This document shows positions 52,449 to 58,006 of a stretch of 58,006 bases of DNA, in pieces. The number at the start of each line of letters is the position of its first letter. Within the stretch, counting starts at the first letter, position 1. Both the position numbers and the translations under genes were made by a program. Location of the stretch: contig JAICWX010000011.1 in NCBI GenBank assembly GCA_025934635.1, positions 1 to 58,006 of the forward strand, in the 5' to 3' direction. This DNA is from Streptosporangiaceae bacterium. GTDB lineage: Bacteria; Actinomycetota; Actinomycetes; Streptosporangiales; Streptosporangiaceae. The notes below the pieces were generated by a model. That model did not search any database and was not told the origin of the DNA. It was given only the letters and a program-made list of their open reading frames with translations.

Positions 52449-53366
52449 CTCCGAGGGTTCGGCGATGACGTCGACCAGGGCGCCGTTGCGCATCACGGTG
52501 ATGGCGAGCGGGCGGCCGATCGCCTCGTCGAACATCATCCGCTGCAGGTCCTGGGAGACGGCGACGGGTTTCCCGGCTACGGTCAGCAGCAGGTCACCCT
52601 GGCGCAGCCCGGCCTTGGCGGCGGGGCCGTTCGCGACCACCTGTGCCACCAGCAATCCCTTTTGCCTCCCGATGCGCTCGCGCCACTGGGCCGGCACCGG
52701 GCCCGGGATCATGGCCAGGCCCAGGTAGGCCCGGCGGACCCGGCCGTCGCGCATCAGCGCCGAGATGATCCGCCGGGTGGTGTCGTTGACCGGGACGGCC
52801 ATGCCCAGGCCGACGCCGGCCACGGCGGTGTTGATGCCGACGACGCGCGCTTCCGCGTCGGCCAGCGCCCCGCCGGAGTTGCCCGGGTTGAGCGCGGCGT
52901 CGGTCTGGATGACGTCCTCGATCACCCGGCCGCGGGCGGGCAGGGAGCGGCCGAGCGCACTGACCACGCCGGCCGTCACCGAGCCGGCCAGCCCGAGCGG
53001 GTTGCCGACGGCGACCACCATCTGGCCGACCTTCAAGGTGTCCGCCTCGCCGAGCTCGGCCGGTTCCGGGGTCGGGCCGTCGGCGCGCAGCACCGCGAGG
53101 TCGGACAGCGGGTCGGCGCCCACTACCCGGAACGGCGCCGACGTGCCGTCGGAGAACTCGGCGGTACCGTTGGTCGACGCGCCCACCACGTGGGCGTTGG
53201 TGAGCAGGAATCCGTCGCCGGTGAAGACCACGCCGGATCCGAGGCTCTCTGCTCGTGCTCCCCCTCGCGGCACACGAAGGCTAGCGACCTTGGGCGTGAG
53301 CCGTTCGGCTACGCCAGAGACGATTTGCGAATATGCGTCCAGAGGGCGACTGGACTCCATGGGCAT
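52434..53366 (-). CDS. HtrA-like trypsin-fold serine protease with PDZ domain
   Basis: A 310-residue protease without signal peptide or membrane span, so it is cytoplasmic unlike typical HtrA. Triad: His in LLTNAHVVGAS (about 62), Asp in DPLSDLAVLRA (about 92) and Ser in NPGNSGGALAD (about 171). The PDZ domain (about 215-305) includes KGLLVAQVVANGPAAKAGL. ATG 53366 has a weak ribosome site; a later ATG at 53360 is also possible. Family role: degrading or refolding damaged proteins. The neighbours give no further clue. Confidence 0.9.
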   Translation of the reverse strand: MPMESSRPLDAYSQIVSGVAERLTPKVASLRVPRGGARAESLGSGVVFTGDGFLLTNAHVVGASTNGTAEFSDGTSAPFRVVGADPLSDLAVLRADGPTPEPAELGEADTLKVGQMVVAVGNPLGLAGSVTAGVVSALGRSLPARGRVIEDVIQTDAALNPGNSGGALADAEARVVGINTAVAGVGLGMAVPVNDTTRRIISALMRDGRVRRAYLGLAMIPGPVPAQWRERIGRQKGLLVAQVVANGPAAKAGLRQGDLLLTVAGKPVAVSQDLQRMMFDEAIGRPLAITVMRNGALVDVIAEPSELVAA

Positions 53367-53471
53367 CTCCCAGCCGGTTACTGATTACAGGATTACACTG
53401 TAACAACGGGGTGGGAGGGGCTCTTACCTCTGTTCGTTCCGCCAGAAGCTAAATCCTGACCTGACCGTGGT

Positions 53472-54458
53472 TCATGGCTTCGGCTTCGCTGGCTGGCATT
53501 CGACGACGTACCGCCCTGACGCCTGGGTGCGGGCGGCGGTCACGTCCAGGCCGGCTTGCCGGGCCAGCTCGGTGAACTGCGTGAGCGTACTGGTAATGCC
53601 GCCCGCGACCAGCATGTCGATGCCGAGCTGGCGCGGCGCTTCGTCGGGGGCGACGCCGCCGAGGATGGCGATGGCACTGTCCGGGTGGGCGGCCTCGGCG
53701 CAGCGGCGCAGGATGGCCACCGTCGGCTCGTCGGGCCAGTCGTTGAGGACGCTCTTGAGCAGGTAGAGGTCGGCGCCGGCGGGCAGCGGGTCGAAGAAGC
53801 TCTGCCCGGTGAGCGTGACGCGATCCGCGACGTCCTCGATGATCTGCCCGGCCCGGGCTACGGTGCCGGGCAGGTCGACCAGGATGCCGCGGGCCGCCGG
53901 ATGACGCTTCAGCAGTGCGGCCAGCAGGGCCCCGGTGCCGCCGCCCACGTCGACGACGGTGCGGACGGTGTCCCAGCCGCCGGTGAGCTCGACGTCGTAG
54001 TCGGGCACGCCGTGCCCGGCCGGGCCCATCAGGGCGTCGAACTCGGCCGCGATCCGCGGGTGGGCGGCCAGGTCCTCCCAGAAGGGACGGCCGAAGACCC
54101 GCTGGTAGGCAGGCTGCCCGGTACGCACGTAGTCGAGCAGCGTCCCCCAGGTGTGCGCCATCCGGCCGCCGATCCCGTCCAGATCAACGAACGGGGCAGC
54201 CTCGAGCCTCGCCGCGGGCGCGTTCACCGCGAACTTCCCGGGCGACGGCTCGGTGAAGATTCCCTGGGCGACCAGGTGACCGAGGACCGCGTGCAGGGCG
54301 CCGGGGTCGCATCCGGTCGCGGCGGCCAGGCCGGCGATGTCGTCGTGGCCGTCCGTGATGTGCCCGGCTAGGTGCAGCGTGGCGGCTACCCGCAGGCACC
54401 ATGGCGTAGCCAGGTCGAGCAGGCTCTCGAGGTCAACGTCGTCCTGGTCTTCTACCAT
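53472..54458 (-). CDS. O-methyltransferase (plant-type / acetylserotonin-like)
   Basis: A 328-residue enzyme with an N-terminal dimerisation winged helix (about 8-95; ATPWCLRVAATLHLAGHITD) and a C-terminal SAM domain (about 150-320; TVVDVGGGTGALLAALLKRH, LKSVLNDWPDEPTVAILRRC). The catalytic His of the plant-type enzymes, normally in LKxILHDW, is replaced by Asn in LKSVLNDW, which may alter or abolish that mode of catalysis. Families of this kind methylate natural products. ATG 54458 is the domain start. Divergent from the AraC gene at 54558. Confidence 0.85.
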   Translation of the reverse strand: MVEDQDDVDLESLLDLATPWCLRVAATLHLAGHITDGHDDIAGLAAATGCDPGALHAVLGHLVAQGIFTEPSPGKFAVNAPAARLEAAPFVDLDGIGGRMAHTWGTLLDYVRTGQPAYQRVFGRPFWEDLAAHPRIAAEFDALMGPAGHGVPDYDVELTGGWDTVRTVVDVGGGTGALLAALLKRHPAARGILVDLPGTVARAGQIIEDVADRVTLTGQSFFDPLPAGADLYLLKSVLNDWPDEPTVAILRRCAEAAHPDSAIAILGGVAPDEAPRQLGIDMLVAGGITSTLTQFTELARQAGLDVTAARTQASGRYVVECQPAKPKP

Positions 54459-54557
54459 CGGTGAGATGTCCTCCGTGAGCTCGTGGGCCGGTGTTTTCCC
54501 GGTCCCGATCCTGCCAGCCGGTGACGGCCGGGGTCTTGGCGAAAAGGGACACCGGCC

Positions 54558-55520
54558 GTGACCGTGGTGACCCGTCGCCCGTCCGGTCCGCTCGGCGGGC
54601 TGGTCACGGCGGTTACGTACCGGGCGGATGAGCAGCCGCAGACGTCGGTCGAGAAGATCCTGCCCGGCCCGGAGACCGGGCTGTGGGTGAACCTGAACCG
54701 GGATGCGTTCCGCTCGTTCGGCTGGTCCGGGGGCGGCCGTGAGGTACCGGGGGCGATGGTCTCCGGGCCGGCCAGCCGGGCGGCGGTGATGGAGTTCGAG
54801 GAAGGGCACGGGCACGTGGCCGTGTCCTTCGCGCTCGGGGCGGCCCATTCCTTTTTTGGCGTGCCGGTGTCCGTGCTGCGCGATGACCTGGTGCCGCTGC
54901 CGGAGCTGTGGGGCCGGGCGGGGGCCTGCCTGCGGGAACGGGTGCTCGAGGCGGCTACTCCGGTGGCCGCGCTGGCGGCTGTCGAGGAGGTCCTGCGCTC
55001 CTCCCTGACCGGTCCTGGGCCTGATCCTGCGGTCATCGCGGCGGCCGGGGCGCTGAACCGCGGAGTGGCGGTGGCCGAGGTGGCGGACCGGCTCGGGCTG
55101 CTCCCCCGGACCCTGCGGCGGCGGTTCAGCGCGCAGGTGGGGCTCACGCCCAAGCGCTTCGCCCGGATCCAGCGGCTCAAGCGCGTGGTCCGGGACCTTG
55201 ACGGGCACAGCTCGGCCGACTGGGCCGCGGTGGCCGCCCGGCACGGGTACGCCGACCAGCCGCATCTGGCCGGCGAGTTCCGCGAGCTGGCCGGGGTCAC
55301 GCCGACCGGGTACCTGCGGTCGCGGGTCAACGGTCCCAACCATCTGAGGTTTTCTGGGGTGTTATGTACGCGCATACGATCACCGGCTGCACCGGTCCCG
55401 GCGACGTGGTGTGGGAGCCGGCTCCGGAACCAGTTCTCGAGACTGGCGTGCTCGTGGACGTGGTCGCCGCGGGGGTGTCGTTTGCCGACCTGCTGCAGAC
55501 CCGGGGGCAGTACCAGATGA
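54558..55520 (+). CDS. AraC-family regulator with overlapping C-terminal extension
   Basis: A 320-residue frame. N-terminal sensor about 1-150; AraC DNA-binding domain about 165-258 (VAEVADRLGLLPRTLRRRFS and VAARHGYADQPHLAGEFREL, ending with TPTGYLRSRVNGPN). The normal protein would end here, but the frame continues about 55 residues without family character and overlaps the oxidoreductase gene by 157 bases. The natural stop has probably been lost. GTG 54558 follows a GGGAC weak site. It is divergent from the O-methyltransferase, and precedes the oxidoreductase, either of which it may control. Confidence 0.8.
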   Translation: MTVVTRRPSGPLGGLVTAVTYRADEQPQTSVEKILPGPETGLWVNLNRDAFRSFGWSGGGREVPGAMVSGPASRAAVMEFEEGHGHVAVSFALGAAHSFFGVPVSVLRDDLVPLPELWGRAGACLRERVLEAATPVAALAAVEEVLRSSLTGPGPDPAVIAAAGALNRGVAVAEVADRLGLLPRTLRRRFSAQVGLTPKRFARIQRLKRVVRDLDGHSSADWAAVAARHGYADQPHLAGEFRELAGVTPTGYLRSRVNGPNHLRFSGVLCTRIRSPAAPVPATWCGSRLRNQFSRLACSWTWSPRGCRLPTCCRPGGSTR

Positions 55521-56353
55521 AGGTGCCCGTTCCGTATGTACCGGGCATGGACGCGGCGGGGGTGGTGCGGTCGGCCGCGCCCGGGTCGGGGTTTTCGCCG
55601 GGGCAGCGGGTGGTGGTCCTGGCGTCCTTCGGCTGCTGGCAGGAGGTTGTTGAGGCTCCCTTCGAACGGGTCCTGCCGCTGCCGGACGGTATGGGCTTCG
55701 AGGCGGGCGTGGCGGCCTGCCTCAACTACCTGACCGTGCTGTTCGCGCTGGCTCGGCGGGGTCAGGCGGCGGCGGGCGAGACGCTGCTCGTGCACGGCGC
55801 GGCGGGCGGTGTCGGGATCGCGGCCATCCAGCTGGGACGGGCGCTGGGGCTGCGCACCGTCGCGGTGGCCGGCGACGAGGCGAAACGGGACTTCGCGCTG
55901 CGGTGCGGCGCGGACCACGCCGTGCTGGCGGACGGCTGGCTGGGTGCGGTGCGGGGCGTGCTGGGGGAACGTTCGGTCGATATCGTGCTGGATCCGGTCG
56001 GGAGCGACCGGATGACGGACAGCCTGCGGTCGCTGGCGCCACTCGGGCGGCTGCTGGTGGTCGGGTTCGCCGGGGGTGAGATCCCGGTGGTGAAGGTGAA
56101 CCGGCTGCTGCTGGGGAACACGGGGGTGCTCGGGGTGGCCTTCCGTGAGTTCTTCGAGAGGCGACCTGAGGTGGTGGGTGAGCTGTGGTCCTCGCTGGCT
56201 GATATGTGGCGGGCGGCGACGTTGGGTGAGCCGCCGGTGATGGCGTTTCCGTTCGCTGACGCGCGGGGGGCGCTGGGGGTCATCGCGGACCGGAAGTCTC
56301 GGGGGAAGGTCGTGCTGAGCAGGCAGGTCTCTGATCGGCCGGTGCTGAAGTAG
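55364..56353 (+). CDS. NADPH:quinone oxidoreductase (zinc-free MDR family)
   Basis: A 329-residue medium-chain reductase. Seen: VLVDVVAAGVSFADLLQTRG (about 30-49), MDAAGVVRSAAPGSGFSPGQ, the nucleotide-binding LVHGAAGGVGIAAIQLGRAL (about 145-164) and AVAGDEAKRDFALRCGADHA. Zinc-binding cysteines are absent, so it is of the quinone oxidoreductase type. The C-terminus is FADARGALGVIADRKSRGKV. It begins inside the end of the AraC-type frame and is likely co-transcribed with it. Confidence 0.92.
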   Translation: MYAHTITGCTGPGDVVWEPAPEPVLETGVLVDVVAAGVSFADLLQTRGQYQMKVPVPYVPGMDAAGVVRSAAPGSGFSPGQRVVVLASFGCWQEVVEAPFERVLPLPDGMGFEAGVAACLNYLTVLFALARRGQAAAGETLLVHGAAGGVGIAAIQLGRALGLRTVAVAGDEAKRDFALRCGADHAVLADGWLGAVRGVLGERSVDIVLDPVGSDRMTDSLRSLAPLGRLLVVGFAGGEIPVVKVNRLLLGNTGVLGVAFREFFERRPEVVGELWSSLADMWRAATLGEPPVMAFPFADARGALGVIADRKSRGKVVLSRQVSDRPVLK

Positions 56354-56356
56354 GGC

Positions 56357-56717
56357 TTGATGCTGCTGCTGATCAACACCAGCGCCCAGGCATACAGCGC
56401 CGCCCGGGCAGGCGAGCTGCCGTACGACCCCCTCCGGGACTTCGTTCCCGTCGCTGCGCTCACTAGCCAGCCGTACGTACTCGTCGCCGGCGGGCAGTTC
56501 GCTGGCGATCTGGTACGGGATCTGGGCGCCAGCGCAAACACCGGCCGGCATCGTCAGCGCGCTCGCCCGCGACATCACGGACACCCTCGCCACGGCCGAA
56601 CTATCGGAATGGCTGACGCAGCATGACGCGGATCTCATGCACATGAGCCCCGCCGAGTTCGGGGCCTTCGTAGTGAGCGAAGCCGAACGCGCCGAGGTGC
56701 TGCTATCGACTTCCTGA
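56357..56717 (+). pseudogene. TctC/Bug-type substrate-binding protein remnant
   Basis: The first frame gives PYDPLRDFVPVAALTSQPYV, a recognisable inner part of tripartite tricarboxylate transporter binding proteins (Bug family). From about 56515 another frame continues as the C-terminus: WYGIWAPAQTPAGIVSALAR, DITDTLATAELSEWLTQHDA, LMHMSPAEFGAFVVSEAERA, to a TGA at 56715. The N-terminus with its signal peptide and the middle of the protein are missing. No TctA or TctB genes are nearby. Confidence 0.72.
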
Positions 56718-56782
56718 GCCCATAGTCTCACGCATCTCATTTTCTGCACACGTCTCATTCGTAACTTTTAACCATAATTGAA

Positions 56783-56811
56783 TTGAGTTGCTCGTAATTA
56801 TCGACTATGAT
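56783..56811 (+). promoter_or_regulatory. Sigma70-type promoter of the DUF222/HNH gene
   Basis: -35 TTGAGT (56783-56788), a 17-base spacer and -10 TATGAT (56806-56811), in an AT-rich island that contrasts with the GC-rich surroundings. A GGAGGGA ribosome site follows at 56834-56840, five bases before ATG 56846. Confidence 0.75.
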
Positions 56812-56845
56812 TTCGAGTATTGGATTACTCTCTGGAGGGAGATCC

Positions 56846-58006
56846 ATGGGCGCATCGTCAGCTCACGGGCCTGGCGGACGGGATGAGGATCCCGTCCGGC
56901 GCCCGGGCGAGCCTGACGATGCGGCGTCCGCGTGGAAGCCGGTGATCACGCGCCCGGATCCGATGTCGGCCGAGGAATGGCAGGCGGAACTGGAGTGCGA
57001 GCCCGGTGCGTGGACGGATCCGGAGGAGTACCCGGACGAGGAGGACTACCTCGATCCCGGCGTGCTGGTCCTGACCGACGCTGAGCTGGCGGAGATCGCC
57101 GAGGCGGCCCAGGTGCCGGCGGCGGATGGCGCTGACCCTACCGGAGTAGCAGACGTGCTGGCCGCGCAGGCGGCCGCGGCATCAGCGCGGCGCCGGGGAC
57201 CCGGGCAGCCGGGATCGGCGCGGCTGCAGGCTGGGGAATCCTCCAGCCGGGCGGCCGCGTTCGGCACCGGGCAGTGCCTGGACATCATGCCCGCCTGCCC
57301 CGACCTCGCGATGCTGGCCGACACCGCGGCCGGACCGGACGACACCTATCCGGGCGCATCCGACAATGAGCTGATCGGGGTGGTGTGCGCCTGGGACCGG
57401 TCCGAATCCCACGCGCACGCCCGGAAGCTGGCCGCGATCACCGAATTGCGCCGCCGCCGTCCTGTTCCCGAGCTGCCAGCCTCCGGCCGCCCGGTTGGGT
57501 CCGCTGATGAGGACTACCTCGCTGATGAGATCGCCCACGTGCTGGCCGAGTCCCGCCGGGCCGCGGACGGCCTGGCCGCCCTGGCCGAGACGCTGGACGG
57601 CAAGCTGCCCGGTACCCGCGCCGCCCTGCTCGACGGGATCATCACCCCTGTCAAGGCCCGGATCATTGCCACCGCGACCGCCCTGCTCGACGCCGGCGAG
57701 GCCCGCGCGGCCGAGGAGCAGGTGCTGGACCGGGCCGGGCGGATCACCCCCGGCTCCCTGCGCGAGGCGATCCGTCGGGCGGTGGTGGAGGTCGCACCGG
57801 ACAAGGCCCGCAAGCGGCGGGAGGCGGCGGCCCGTGACGCGCGGGTGGAGCAGTGGGGCGAGGACTCCGGGAACGCCGCCCTGACCGGCCGTGAGCTCCC
57901 TCCGGCCGACGTGATCGCGGCGGGGCAGCGGATCACCTGGTGGGCCCGCCAGCTCCGCAGCGCCGGGGTGGAGGGCGACCTGGACCAGCTCCGCGGCCGG
58001 GCCTAC
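56846..58006 (+). CDS. DUF222 / 13E12-type HNH endonuclease, 3' end outside window
   Basis: The frame from ATG 56846 is open to the last base (387 codons). The N-terminal half is acidic and Pro/Ala-rich (about 1-150); then the DUF222 helical domain begins (about 165 onward; LIGVVCAWDRSESHAHARKL, YLADEIAHVLAESRRAADGL, ALLDGIITPVKARIIATATA, AGRITPGSLREAIRRAVVEV). Such proteins usually end with an HNH nuclease domain, which here would lie beyond the window. They occur in many copies in actinobacteria (13E12 family) and are linked to mobile elements. It has a clear promoter and ribosome site of its own. Confidence 0.82.
   Translation, partial: MGASSAHGPGGRDEDPVRRPGEPDDAASAWKPVITRPDPMSAEEWQAELECEPGAWTDPEEYPDEEDYLDPGVLVLTDAELAEIAEAAQVPAADGADPTGVADVLAAQAAAASARRRGPGQPGSARLQAGESSSRAAAFGTGQCLDIMPACPDLAMLADTAAGPDDTYPGASDNELIGVVCAWDRSESHAHARKLAAITELRRRRPVPELPASGRPVGSADEDYLADEIAHVLAESRRAADGLAALAETLDGKLPGTRAALLDGIITPVKARIIATATALLDAGEARAAEEQVLDRAGRITPGSLREAIRRAVVEVAPDKARKRREAAARDARVEQWGEDSGNAALTGRELPPADVIAAGQRITWWARQLRSAGVEGDLDQLRGRAY

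Overview
The window is a gene-dense, very GC-rich chromosomal stretch (stop codons mostly TGA, many GTG and some TTG starts, frequent 4-base start/stop overlaps). That style, together with the order ftsK - RodZ-like - rimO - pgsA - cinA and dapA - rnj, mycothiol-type DinB proteins, a group II truncated haemoglobin, CHAT/subtilase pairs and a 13E12-type HNH protein, points to an actinobacterium. The lineage (Streptosporangiales-like or a relative) is inference; no rRNA, tRNA or CRISPR array was recognised.

Layout. 1-8.1 kb: a minus-strand run bioB -> decayed GNAT acetyltransferase -> ftsK -> RodZ-like protein -> rimO -> pgsA -> cinA. 8.2-11.7 kb: a D-2-hydroxyacid dehydrogenase, a DinB-type protein, an AraC regulator and an AbiEi/DUF559-like protein with a pentapeptide-repeat tail. 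12-14.7 kb: dapA translationally coupled to RNase J, ending in a strong hairpin. 15-22.2 kb: two small membrane proteins, then a complete sugar ABC importer (lipoprotein, two permeases, ATPase) divergent from a GH13 alpha-glucosidase. 22.2-26.8 kb: a TPR-CHAT protease-like protein divergent from a subtilase and a small beta-rich protein. 27-30.8 kb: a hotdog thioesterase, an epoxide hydrolase remnant and a single large KAP-like membrane NTPase of clearly lower GC. 30.8-41.2 kb: ArsR/MFS pair, HNH endonuclease, prolyl oligopeptidase, AraC regulator, methyltransferase, MscS channel, truncated haemoglobin, VOC protein, DinB protein and EttA. 41.2-43.7 kb: the ruin of an integrated element (integrase N-terminus, two copies of a transposase C-terminus, an intact methyltransferase, a secreted ricin-like protein) bracketed by short direct repeats. 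43.7-46.3 kb: a diguanylate cyclase and an ssb gene with two DnaA boxes upstream. 46.7-51.8 kb: aldo/keto reductase and histidine-utilisation genes hutU - M20 amidohydrolase - hutF. 51.9-58 kb: a small P-loop kinase, HtrA-like protease, O-methyltransferase, AraC regulator, quinone oxidoreductase, a TctC-type remnant and a DUF222/HNH protein running off the end.

How genes work together. The first and third blocks are housekeeping (chromosome segregation, phospholipid synthesis, tRNA/ribosome modification, lysine and RNA metabolism). The ABC importer and GH13 enzyme form an oligosaccharide uptake and hydrolysis module. hutU, the M20 enzyme and hutF make a partial histidine-degradation pathway in which the M20 enzyme may take the final amide-hydrolysis step. 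The most unusual parts are the CHAT-subtilase locus, the low-GC KAP NTPase island, the direct-repeat-bounded mobile remnant, and several strongly structured non-coding segments (near 11.8, 26.7, 30.85, 42.9, 45.25 and 46.2 kb).
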